Assembly (NCBI GenBank): GCA_036362985.1
Contig: JAYGXS010000008.1
Coordinates: forward strand, 12,041,094 to 12,105,093
Direction: 5' to 3'
From: Ligula intestinalis
Lineage: Eukaryota; Platyhelminthes; Cestoda; Diphyllobothriidea; Diphyllobothriidae
DNA: 64,000 nt
Position numbers and translations under genes: made by a program. The notes under the pieces are model-generated. The model did not search any database, had not been told where the DNA came from, and saw only the letters and a program-made list of their open reading frames with translations. Of the stretch, positions 12,366-22,330 are shown one piece after another; position 1 is the first letter of the stretch, and each line of letters begins with the position of its first letter.

Positions 12366-12714
12366 AATTTTATACTTGAAGGTAGGGTAGCTGTTGGTTT
12401 TAAAAGTAAGTTGCCAAATTGCCGAATAATTTTCTCACGTAGTGACTGCTATACTCCAATTCAAGGTTTAGAAACTGCGCACTGTGTACATCTTGTTTAA
12501 GGAAAAGTACGTTTTCACCTACAGCCTGAAGAAGAGGTCACATAGTTGTCGCAAAATATTGAAATAGATGTGGAATTATTAAAGGCAGTAAAGGTAGCGT
12601 TAATAAATTGACAGATACGATGTATTATAAATAAAGGCCTCAAAATTGCAGAAAAGCTAATAATAAACAATTTTTTAAACATTTAAATTACCATTCTTTC
12701 AAGTATAAAATTTA

Positions 12715-13038
12715 AAGAATACGTAATTTTCTATCAAACATGTACCATAAATAATGTTTTTGTTAATTTTTTTCCATAAATATATTTGAATTTATAAAGG
12801 CACTCAAAATCAATGATTAAAAGGCATACTATGTAAGTTTTTCATTTTTACAAAAGATACGTTTTGCTCAGAGTCAGAACGAAGCTAGTTAAAAAACCGG
12901 CATCCTGTACTAACTAAAATGACTTCAGAATAGACTACACGATGATCACTTTCACAACTGGAGTCAATTTCCATTAACGAAAGAGTATTAGTTTTTCCTA
13001 TGTATGTCGAAATATTGCATGATCAATGGCATCTACTG
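12715..13038 (-). repeat. Right terminal inverted repeat
   Basis: The reverse complement of the left arm, with scattered substitutions and small indels. The outermost about 45 bp are the best preserved. Confidence 0.75.
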
Positions 13039-13289
13039 TACATTTATAACAGCGGGCCCAAAAGAAAGAATTCTGGGGTCAGCGTAATTTTTACCGACAG
13101 GTTATTAATCAAGATGGTAGACCGCATTAATGAATTCTTATTGAAAGATCAGCGTAAAATTAGTATTATGGCGATCACATCGAAAGAATGGAATGGACGT
13201 TAAATATGCAGCTAATTTTTGAAAATTATATGCTAAGAGAAATATATAGCTTTGTCATACGAATGAATGAAAAAGTTCGCAATTGAGGT

Positions 13290-14168
13290 GTTTGCATAGT
13301 TGAGGAAGAATAATCTTCGAGCTCCGGAGCATTCAATCGGATGAAATAATAGTCTTTTCCGATGTGACTTCTTTATTCACATCCATATCACCTAATCTGG
13401 CGCACGTAGCCTTGCGCAAAAGACTTGAAGAGATAGATGATGAGGCTCTATACCTACTCAAAATGTAACGGGTCATGAGGTCATTCGAATTTTGCCCAAA
13501 AACATAATCAGGTTTTGATCGAAAAACCTACGGACAGATCAAAGGGACTCCGATCTCTGGTTTAGTTGCAGAACTGTTCCTAGAAGAACTAGAAACCACC
13601 GCCTTCACCCAACAAAAGCCCATCTTTGGACAACATTACTTTGTTATCACGTTTGTTTTCATCACCAAGAGCATGCTGAAAATCCTTCATAAGCTGCTTA
13701 ATTGAATCATTGATTGAATACACTTCAGGACGTAGGACAACAAAAACAGCAGCAGTCTTTCCTTGATGCCCTCGTCAAGATAACGCCTAGCGGTGAAAGT
13801 AAGACGATGGTTTATAAGAAGGCAACAACCACAACACAACTCCTCAGTTTTCACGGCAACCATTTTTTTCAGAATGCTTATCCACAAACATTTATAAACC
13901 GATGCTTATGTGTTCGGCCCCAGAGGACCCAAACTGAAGAACTACATGCAATATTGCACGATTTGACATACACCAAGGAAATCTCAAAGCAACTTTGCGC
14001 AGCAGGGTAATTAAAATAAAAGGCTGGCTAACTCCCACTAAAAAATTTGGGGTAGTTTATCGCATCCAATGTCCAAGCTCTCTTTGAAACTACAGAGGTC
14101 AAACTGAGTGCATGCTCGAACCGTGCATAGATGAACACAAGTTGGGCGAACGACGAAGCGACGTACTA
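13290..14168 (+). pseudogene. PLE reverse transcriptase and endonuclease, 5' part, inactive
   Basis: Visible motifs in order: EIIVFSDVTSLFTSI (13344-13388), which matches the SFDVVSLF catalytic block of PLE reverse transcriptases; KTYGQIKGTPISGL (about 13526-13565), in which the usual MGSP residues are missing; HYFVITFVF (about 13634-13660), standing where the YVDD catalytic box should be, so the paired aspartates are lost; SFLDALV (13756-13776); ATTTTQLLSFHGNH; and INRCL. A degraded endonuclease start, VYRIQC...NYRGQT...IDEHKLGERRSDVL, runs to the insertion. Internal stops and a deletion after SFHGNH confirm decay. Loss of both catalytic features makes activity impossible. Confidence 0.85.
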
Positions 14169-15690
14169 CAGGGTGTCCACAAAATCTGGGTGTATAGGAA
14201 TTGTAAGATTTTATTTATTTATGCTATTTTTTAGGACGGCAGAGTCCAATGATTAATCAACAACGCTTAGGCCCTCGGCGCATCTGCAGAGCAAAGTTTC
14301 ACGCCGTGGCTTGACAACGCGTCAATTATTATCGATTTTCCATCCTATCTGATTGCATCGTGAATACTGAGGCCTCCTCGCTATGCACACTGAATAAATA
14401 ACCTGTGCCTTTTTCTGTGACTAACTTTAACTCTTGCATTCTGACTTGCTGACTCACTCTGCTTGCTCTCACGTGTTCTGCGTCTCGATACACGCTGTTC
14501 GAGTGACCGGATTTCTGTTGTTCCCTCTCCGTGGGCATTGGGACTAAGCGGGTAGCTCGGCGTTCGTCTAGTACCAGTGCGGGTCACAAAAATTTTACCT
14601 CCCCAGATCGAACGATGGCTCTGTCTAAAGAAGCAAGAATCGGGTTGTTACTCTTAAGTGGACGAGTAGGATGGTCTTATCGCAAAATCGCCGATGAATT
14701 TAACCTTTGACACCCTGATTGGCAACGTATTTATTTTACTGCCGTCGGAAAATCGGTCACGAAGTTTAAAGAAACAGGCAGTGTCTTGGACAAACCCCGT
14801 TACGGGTGACCAAAAACCTTCGACAAAGCGAAAGATTGCTGCTAGCCCAAAGAAATCACTTCGTCGGCCATCCATGGAGTTAGGTGTTCCAAGGTCAACT
14901 ATCCATAAAATCCTGGTAGAGCAGAAGTTCCATCAGTACATATTACATATATTGCATCACTTAAGTGAAGACGACCCCGATAGACGAATGCAGATGTGCG
15001 AATTGTTTTCAGATAAATTGGATGAAAATATCAATTTTACCAAAGACCTTTTGCTGTTCAGTGATGAAGCTTTGTTTCATTTTAATGGTGAAATCAACAG
15101 ACAGAATCTTCGATACTGGTCTCCAGACAATCTACATTGGATGGATCCATCAAAACAGCAAGGCTGCCAAAAGGTGATAGTGTGGTGTAGTTTGTGGAAA
15201 GCTCATGTGCTAGGACCCTTCTTTTTTGATGAACATGTAACCGGTGAGACTTATCTGAACACGTTGAGAGACAAATTAATGCCTCAAATTGAAAGCCTAG
15301 GCAAGGGACTTCCGGAATCGTTTCAGCAGGATAATGCTCCTGCTCATTTTGCTACAAACGTTAGAGATTGGCTGAATGGCACTTTTTCCTCTCTGCATTA
15401 GAAGAAGAGGTCATGTAAAGTAGTCCTCTAATTCACCAGACCTTTCTACCCTTGATTTCTTTTTCTAGGGTTTGTTAAAAGAGAAAGTTTACTTGATGAA
15501 GATCGCAAATCTCAACCATTTAAGAGAACGCATTATCAGTCAGTGTGCTTAAATCGACGGCAATTTACACCTATTCAATTGAATTCCATTGCAAATAATG
15601 GAAATCATATTGAAACTATAATTTCTTAACATTATAATTCAATAAAATTGTTTTGTTTTTAAGGCATGTATTTTTCCCATATGTACCCTG
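14169..15690 (+). mobile_element. mariner/Tc1 element, probably DD41D (rosa-like)
   Basis: A 1522-bp element. The left end is TA-CAGGGTGTCC (14167-14178). The right end reads CAGGGTACAT inward on the minus strand and finishes at 15690. The right-hand TA now reads CA. The termini match for CAGGGT and only loosely beyond. Inside lies a degraded transposase. The insertion lies in a PLE coding frame. Confidence 0.85.
14615..15552 (+). pseudogene. mariner/Tc1 transposase, inactivated
   Basis: The start is ATG at 14615 (MALSKEARIGLLLLSGR, then SYRKIADEFN), an N-terminal helix-turn-helix. That frame has TGA at 14708 and 14807. The protein then continues in the frame open from 14694 to 15401: RSTIHKIL, then SDEALFHFNG (first catalytic Asp, codon 15063-15065), VIVWCSLWK, GPFFFDE and QQDNAPAHFA (second Asp, 15330-15332). 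A frameshift near 15395 leads into a third frame with GHVK, SSNSPDLSTLDFF (third Asp, 15454-15456) and LLKEKVY. TAG replaces expected Trp codons at 15421 and 15466. There are 88 residues between the first two Asp and about 41 between the second and third, which points to the DD41D group. The full length is about 310 codons, close to a normal transposase of this type. Confidence 0.85.
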
Positions 15691-15692
15691 CA

Positions 15693-16175
15693 TTACAAGT
15701 TGCAGCTTACGCCTATGAAACAAACATGTGTCCAATTTCGCGTCCGTCCAGGAATTCCTCACGTCGGAACCAAGACAAACAGAGAACTGATTGAGGTCTG
15801 GTCCATGTACGAGAATTCAATCGATCGATGTATTGCATTGTCGCCGACGTACAGAGCCTAACGCAATCACGTACAGTCATGGCGAGACGTCTTTCATAGT
15901 TAATTGGACCCACATTCTACTATAGCTGCAGCAATTGTCGTTGCTGACGGCCTAATGAACTTTGACATTACCGACGGTTAATAGCCGCCCCCTTTTAATC
16001 GTTGTTTCTTATTTCTCACGACCGTTGACAGTTGATTGGTTTACACACACTATATCGTCGTCCTCCCTTGTTGCTGTTTATTATCTCTGACGATGGACTC
16101 CGACAATAGTTCGAAATCTTAGGAAAATAAAAAATTATCTGGTGCTCAACAATCCTCCTTCCTTATCTAGGTACT
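15693..16175 (+). pseudogene. PLE C-terminus and 3' UTR, right of the insertion
   Basis: The PLE frame resumes directly after the mariner end with LQVAAYAYETN. After a frame change come SVRIPHVGTKTNRELIEVW and NSIDRCIALSPTYRA (about 15740-15860). The 3' UTR holds CTCTGACGATGGACTCC, GAAAATAAAAAATT and the terminal GGTGCTCAACAATC block. Confidence 0.8.
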
Positions 16176-16179
16176 TTTA

Positions 16180-16690
16180 TAGGTTCGAAGCTTGGATCTC
16201 TCACTGTCGGAGGAATGTAAACTTGGCAATCAGGGTAGTAAAATAAAACATTACGGTTACAAAGTTGATGAGCTCTTCGCAATAAACACTAAAACACAGA
16301 CTTAGGTAAAGTCCTCGATTGACTGCAGTTCAGAGACGGAAAAGACTGGTAAGTTCTCTTCTTTTAGATGTCCTCTTACGCAGCAGACCTGATAATGGTC
16401 CCAAAAAGAGCGTCCAACCCGTGTTTGGGCATGATACGAACGATGGTCGTTTTGTGCATAAAGAGGACTGCTTAGAGTAGGTTATCCACGTCCCTGAGTT
16501 CACTTTGCATGGCACGGTCCAGTTTGGTTTATAATTGGATAGTTATGCGAAGAAACCAGCTATGTGTGCATTACTAACTTCATATAATGTTATGCACAGA
16601 GTTGTTTTACTGTAGGTTTTTCTAAATGAAAATTCCTTTTGTTAATTTTCTCTTTCCTGATATTTTTGAATATAACTCACAATTTAGACG
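16180..16690. other. No recognised gene
   Basis: The only notable ORF is a 61-codon minus-strand frame at 16330-16515 with no recognised domain. Confidence 0.35.
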
Positions 16691-16885
16691 TTGGCCAGAG
16701 TCTTTAAGACTTTCATACATTTGGCCGTCTGACCACGGTGATGCTCCAACGTTGTCACCTTAAATGATCTTGCCTGTACGCAAATTCTAGCCCTGAGATG
16801 TTCTCCAGTTTTCCAACGTAGTTGCTTCGTCTGCAACTGCACCAGAGCCCAAAAACTTCAGATGTTCCCCACCATGGCAGTTAGT
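16690..16885 (-). mobile_element. Penelope-like GIY-YIG fragment
   Basis: The minus strand reads LWCSCRRSNYVGKLENI at about 16810-16860. This corresponds to the WCSCGQSNYVGETG start of the endonuclease domain in the PLE type at 17.5-18.9 kb. The rest is unrecognisable. Confidence 0.55.
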
Positions 16886-17234
16886 TTTCTAGTTGCAGTA
16901 CCTGTCGCCTAATGATTGCCTCCGACCTGTGTGCGCGACTCTAACTCCAAGGCAGCCGACAGCCTCAAAAACCTTTCATGGTGCATGGAATCTCTCGCCA
17001 AAATTCTGGTTGGAGGCATGATTTTTTCGTTGGTTTCGCCTGTGCATGCAAACGCTTAAGTCCAGCCCGGCCGAACAAAGCACAGCTAAGTACGTACACG
17101 CATACCGGCTGCCAAACAGATAGCCTAAAGTGTGCAACTGTAGCTAATAGGGGTGGAAAGCCGTCAATGTTACAAAGGTATGCACAGCAACATAGTGAAT
17201 GTCTCCCATAAATATTGAAAATACCTGCCAAAAA

Positions 17235-17330
17235 ATATCCCGCCTCTGCTATGGCCTCTGATTATGGATCCGCGATTGATTTTAACTTGTCAGGCGAATA
17301 AATTCTTCTCTCAGAGATCATATCTCGGAA
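17235..17330 (+). mobile_element. Penelope-like 3' end fragment
   Basis: The segment from GATTATGGATCCGCG to CTTGTCAGGCGAATAAATTC aligns with the PLE 3' UTR at 44515-44560 (GATAATGAATCCGCG, then CGTCAGGCGAATAAAAATAT). Only about 90 bp remain. Confidence 0.5.
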
Positions 17331-17469
17331 TCGGGACTGGACTTTTTCCTTGTATTGGAAATGTAAGGATAGCCTGCTCTTGCAGCTACCACTACGGACA
17401 ATGTACACCTGCGTCCTTAGGCAACACTGGCGTGTTGGGTTAGCATAAGGGCATTGGTTAGGAGTCATT

Positions 17470-18147
17470 TGCATAGAGTGATTTCTGCCAATAGTAGAGA
17501 ATACGCAAGTTCCAGGAAGCAGTTCAGAAGAAGACGATGCGATCACTGGAACAGGAGTTTTATTCATCTGACATCTTGGATCCCCTCGGGAATCCTTTAT
17601 CATAGGTGATGCTAACAAGGTCATGGTCATGCGCAGATAGGGTGGAGACATGCACAGGCTGCACGGTATTTATAGTTCATAGTGGTCATATGCGTGTGTG
17701 TGTGTGATAATTGTTTACTTCTATAGCTACCGCTTGGGTTTGAATTGATGCGGTACTGGTTTGACACCGCGTTCAGCTCACTTATTGCCATGTGAGCGTC
17801 GAATGGGGGCCTGCTAATTGCGTGAAAATTATACCCGCTATCGTCAAAGATGTTTCTGCACGCGGACCTTCCCACATGACTGATTCTCTTGCTCAGAAAA
17901 TGTCTGAGTACACCGTATGGGAACGCCAAATCATTGCGCTTGTTGATGGACTCGGAACCCCCGAAAAACCTGATCATAGCAGCTCGCGGCTCTTGCGGTT
18001 GTCCCCGCTTGCGAGGATTTCGGCCTCGGCAAACTTGAAAATATGGTCGGGTCCCGTTGAGTGAGCTGCAACCTGGGAGTTGGCGTCTTTCTTCCTCACC
18101 GCCGCTGCATGCTCGGCCATTCGCGTCCGGAGTAATCTCCCAGTGAA
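17470..18147 (-). mobile_element. Penelope-like copy, left arm of a head-to-head pair
   Basis: The minus strand carries TGRLLRTRMAEHAAAV, then SQVAAHSTGPDHIFKF and AEILASGDNRKSRELL (18147 down to about 17975). A frame change leads to SINKRNDLAFPYGVLRHF and the C-terminal region down to about 17650. The 3' end holds ATGAATAAAACTCC and CCAGTGATCGCATCGTCTTC at about 17560-17530. This copy is 5'-truncated in the middle of the endonuclease domain. It pairs as an inverted repeat with 18327-18945. Confidence 0.85.
17692..17707. repeat. (GT)n microsatellite
   Basis: A short GT run inside the PLE left arm. The right arm has CACGCACACGCGG at the mirrored place, so the run expanded after the copies separated. 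Confidence 0.8.
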
Positions 18148-18945
18148 GAATGTATCGGAAGCGGTCAGCCGCCTACTCACTCCGCTTGGAGTTCGAGTTG
18201 CGCACAGGCCAGGACCAACCATCAGGTGCCGGGTCATGATACCAAAAGACCCACCGCCACGGCAGGAAATGGCTGGAGACAATAACCGGATCTGGTGCAA
18301 TTTTGGACAAAGCAACTATGTCGGATAAACTGGCAGATTACTCCGCACGCGAATCGCCGAGAGTGCAGCAGTTGTGGGATAGAAAGACGCCAACTCCCAG
18401 GTTGCAGCTCACTATACGCGACCTGGCCATATTTTCAAGTTTGACGAGGCCAAAATCCTCGAACTACGTGCCAACTGCAAGGACCGCGGGCTGTTTAAGT
18501 CATGGTTCTCAGGCCCCCAGTCCATCAACAAGCGTAATGATTTTGCGTTCCCGTAACGTGTACTAAGACATTTTCTAAGCAAGAAAATCAGTCACGTGGG
18601 AAGGGCCGGGTGCAGCAACATCTCTGACGACAGCGGGCATAATTTTCACGCAATTATCAGGCCCACATTCGACGCTGACATGGCAATGAGTGAGTCGAAC
18701 GCGAAGTGTCAAACCAGTACCGCATCAATTCAAACCCAAGCGGTGGCTCCAGAAGTGAACAATTATCACGCACACGCGGATGATTACTATGAACTACAAA
18801 TACCATGCAGCCTGTGCATGTATCCACCATATCTGCACAGAAACATGGCTGTATTATCATCACCTATAATTAAGGACTCCTGAGGGAATCCGAAACGTCA
18901 GGCAAATAAAGCCCTTGATCCACTGATCGCATCTTCTTCTCCAAA
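18125..18945 (+). mobile_element. Penelope-like copy, right arm of a head-to-head pair
   Basis: The plus strand reads NLPVKNVSEAVSRLL, then VRVAHRPGPTIRCRVM, PKDPPPRQEMAGDNNRIWC and GQSNYVG (18135-18328). After a stop and frame changes come TGRLLRTRIAE, SINKRNDFAFP, and AIIRPTFDADMAMSE. It ends with CGTCAGGCAAATAAAG and CACTGATCGCATCTTCTTCT (about 18895-18940). The right copy extends about 180 bp further 5' than the left one; that extra piece is the loop (18148-18326) of the palindrome. Confidence 0.85.
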
Positions 18946-18949
18946 TGAT

Positions 18950-19500
18950 AACTGTTATCTCTATGCAGTGAGCGACTGTCAGTAGGGAGTAGGGGCGATG
19001 TACTTTCGTCACCTGGCGTCAGCCTCGGCTATGGAAAGGAAAGGGTTTGTGTTTTCGTCAACACAGCACTGTATTCGTTTTTTCATATAGCCACTGCTTC
19101 AGCTGTTGTAAGCATCCGTTGGCATAGGCCTTTGAAGAAGTTGGTTAGTGTCCGTTAGACGACTTGAAAGCCTTCATTAATATCGGTGCGGAGATTCTTA
19201 TTGGCAAGGTGTGCGAGAACACACCTCGTGATTGATTTGGTTTCACCATAACTTAAGCAGGCCGATACGTGTTCACAAACTCTCTTTTCCAGGTGCCTCA
19301 TTGTTCGATCAGTGTGTCCTGCTCCACAGGAGCAAGTGAACAAGTAGATGCACCTGAACGTTGCTTTCCACGGGAGATGGTATACACCTCGCGAGGAAAA
19401 CGTTTGTTATCACAGTCTTCAAGCATCGTCTTGCCGGTCGCTTGTTACATCGCCTGGGGAAGGCAGTTGAGGTATCGGCGGCCTCAAAAAGTCACCGACA
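18950..19500 (-). mobile_element. Penelope-like fragment, CSCGAG endonuclease type
   Basis: A minus-strand frame at 19155-19343 holds MFTCSCGAGHTDRTMRHL, then KRVCEHVSACLSYGETKSI and VLAHLANKNLRTDINEGF. This is the same order as the PLE fragment at 8630-9410. In the upstream frame (about 19360-19380) PWKATFRC precedes it, as expected for the link to the endonuclease. The GIY-YIG Tyr is replaced (GHTDRT for GYIGRT), so the domain is dead. Confidence 0.7.
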
Positions 19501-19779
19501 TTTTCACAAGTGAGTCAAATTAATTTCTTAAATTCAGTTTAAACACCCAACTTGTTACTGGTGCGTGGCAGGCACTTGATGGATTGATCTAAAAAACACC
19601 TTTAACTAGGTGACGAATATTTATACAAGGAAGTAGACGAGTATATTGTCAATTAAAATTGTTACTACCAACAGCTTATAACAAGGGTTGAAGGGCTGCG
19701 CAAACGTTAATATTGAACTTATTTTTTATTTTACCCATAATGGAATTATCGCATTCTCCTCCTTTGCTTCCTATTAAAA

Positions 19780-21060
19780 TCTGCGATAAATGAGCGTCTA
19801 TGGTTGACGCCAGAAGTGAGGTCTCTACTATTGGATTAAGAAGCAAATTTTCTTTTTAGGCAAAGGCATATGAGAGGATGCAAAAAGCTTCTTATAGCTA
19901 AAATGTGGCAAAATAAATTAAAATGAGCTATTATTATAACGTCTGAAGAAAATTTAGCCGGCAGCGTGCTGACACTGCCTTAGAGTGAAATGGCTGATAA
20001 CCATCTGGTGACGTGCAACGCATAGAACCAAAAGGGTGCAATCAGTTCACAAAGGATGCATACATATGACAAAGTGTTAACATTATATGGAAAGCTTGTT
20101 ATTTTAATTGTAATTTGATATTTCACTAGAAAAAAAATGACATCGTTAATGTATTACCAGATAAGACATCTTACCAACGATTAAAAAACTTGTCATCAAG
20201 GGGTACAGATGCAGCAGAAATATATAGAAGAAAATCAGGTGAAAAGCTTTAGCTGTAGTGAAAAGGAAGTCAGTTCAACGTGTTTGGAACAGGTCAATAC
20301 AGGCCTTACTTAATGTCGTAAGTAGTGAGCGGGGTGTCTTAGCGAACTAATTTTTGAAGTACAGCAGCAAACTCTCACAAACTAGACTGACAAACATTTC
20401 TGAATTAAACATTTAAAAAATTGTGACACCAACAACCACGAGGAAACAACAAATAGTGGTCATTTAAAATTTCTGCAGAGTTACATGATAATTGGAAGCC
20501 ATTGCTGCTTCAGTCCACATTTGTGCATAAATGTCAGTCACGGTGTAGTTGTCAAAATAAGGTTAACTTCCAAGTACGACTTTACGCATGGAAGAAGATC
20601 ATTACTTTGGATTAGACTGGGAGAACCCGAGGTGACGATAAGCAGAGTGAGTGGCAATTAATTGGGGAGTAATATATTGCTCGGTGAACCTTAAGGGAAG
20701 AGCACGTCTGATTGACGCCAACAGTCTTCAGTCAACAGGCTCTTCTAAAGCCTACAAATTGCTGGAGTGAGTTACAAACCTAACAAAGTGGCCGACGTTT
20801 TAATAAGTGGGTCAATTGAGCAAGAATAAATCTATACTGCTGAAAACGTTCGAAACAAAGTAGATGCTCACCTGAGAAACATAACTGAAAGGAGGAAACT
20901 TATTAACACAAAGTCGTAAACGTGAACACGGTCTACAGGTTGTGCTGTTTCCAACAGCTTTTACAAAGGGTTGCAGGTCTGCGTGCAACTCCCCATGCAA
21001 ATGCTGACACTGAACGAGCATTGCGCTTAAAAACAATAAGGACTGATCACATTCACTTTC
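19780..21060. repeat. 1.3-kb repeat array, unit 1
   Basis: First of three diverged direct units. Its GTTGACGCC at 19803 pairs with GTTGACGTC at 21100. The block AATGTCAGTCACGGTGTAG near 20531 pairs with 21862 and 23141. Unit lengths are about 1.28-1.33 kb. The unit shows no terminal inverted repeats and no recognised domain. Minus-strand ORF pieces from the three units align weakly but carry stops. Confidence 0.65.
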
Positions 21061-22330
21061 CCTATCTGCTTAAAAATCCGCACTGATTGCGCCGGCATTG
21101 TTGACGTCAAAAGGGACGTCTCTGTGTTATTAGATTTAGAAGTGAATGTTCTTTTTTGAGGCAAAGACGTTAGACAGAAGGCTGCAAATTTCCGACACGG
21201 TGACATGTAGTATAATAAGTGGAAACTGACTTTTTAAGAACGTCTGAAGAAAATGTAGCTGGCAGAATGTGCTGAGGTTGCATAAGAGTGAAGCGCTGAT
21301 AAACAACAGAGGATGTCCACTTCGTTCATTGGTGAAGGCACAAGCCGTCAATTAGATCATAGCTTTTACAGGACGCATTAATATGAAAAAGTGTGAAGGT
21401 CAGCCTAAAATGTCGTTCTTTTTTATTTTATTTTGGTAGAGCAGCTGACAAATTGAATGTATTGCAGGATACAAAATCTGCAAAAAAGATGCAAAAGAAA
21501 CTAGTCGCCGAGGAGAAAAAGGTGCAGCAAAACGCTTTTGAAGAAACATACGTAAAATATCCTCAGCTTTGGCGAAGGTTTGTTACAGCTTAAAATCTCA
21601 ATTTTTTATTCTTATAAAGCAAACGCAGGCCTTACTTAATTCGCTTATTAGTAAGTGGGGTTTCCTAAAGAAAAAATGTTTAAGTTACAGAATCATATGC
21701 CAACCGTCTTTCATTAGCTTTAAAACTTGTGTTGAGAAATATAACACATTCGCAACTGCCAAAACTACAAGAAAACAACAAGGGACGTTTAATTAAAAAT
21801 AACTTCAATGTGTTTCATGATAATTTGAAGCACTTGCTGCTCTATGTCCACGTTTGGACATAAATGTCTGTCACGGTGTATCTGTCAAAATAAGATTGAC
21901 TTCCAAGCACGCACTTATGCATAGGAGAAGATCATTACTTTTGATTAGACTAGGCAAGCCCGAGATGAGGACATGCAGTGTACGTGGCAATGGATTGGAT
22001 TGGACTATATTGTTCAGTGAACCGTAGGGACGAAGCAAGTCTGAGCGTTGCCGAAAGTCAACAGTCAATCACAAAATTGACCGGGTAACATAAGGGCATA
22101 CTGGACTTGTCGACGATTTAACGAACCACGAGTCTTGGAAAGCAGTGAGATTCGCTACGAAGATGCTAATGGTGTTAAAGTTGAGTTTGTTAATTTTTTA
22201 GCCGACAGAGAGCCTCTTCTCGTGGAACCAAAAGACCATTTTCATCATGATATAATATATTTTTTCTCGTCAGCCTTCCTAAGCCGGATGAAATAAAAAA
22301 CGAAGGACCATGAATTACGTGCTTTTAACC
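21060..22330. repeat. 1.3-kb repeat array, unit 2
   Basis: Matches unit 1 at both ends. Examples are the CGTCTGAAGAAAATGTAGC block near 21242 (19945 in unit 1), the GGCCTTACTTAAT block near 21630, and AAGAAGATCATTACTTTTG near 21926 (20590 in unit 1). The end (22230-22330) matches unit 3 near 23530-23600. Confidence 0.65.

Larger units (their letters stand above)
12044..13038. mobile_element. Non-autonomous DNA element with long inverted repeats, copy 1
   Basis: The element is bounded by CAGTAGACGCC on the left (12044) and GGCATCTACTG on the right (13038), with TA on both sides (12042-12043 and 13039-13040). The left about 320 bp are the imperfect reverse complement of the right about 320 bp. 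For example TGTAGTCTATTCTGAAGTCA at the left has its complement near 12920-12940. No transposase was found. TA duplication and CAG termini are typical of the Tc1/mariner/pogo superfamily, so I read this as a foldback-type MITE mobilised in trans. A second copy is at 29235-30252. Confidence 0.8.
13277..16175 (+). mobile_element. Penelope-like retroelement split by a mariner insertion
   Basis: A plus-strand PLE with most of the reverse transcriptase, the GIY-YIG endonuclease region and a 3' UTR. It is divided by the mariner element at 14169-15690. The left part carries RT motifs and the start of the endonuclease; the right part resumes with LQVAAYAYETN, then LIEVWSMYENSIDRC (about 15790-15835) and a 3' UTR ending GGTGCTCAACAATC...CTTCCTTATC. 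Across the insertion the frame reads D-V-L-L-Q-V-A-A if one TA is counted. The PLE was therefore there first. Confidence 0.85.

Noticed and set aside
14329..14587. Overlapping minus-strand ORFs near the mariner left end
   Set aside because: They lie antisense in the mariner 5' untranslated part, without known domains.
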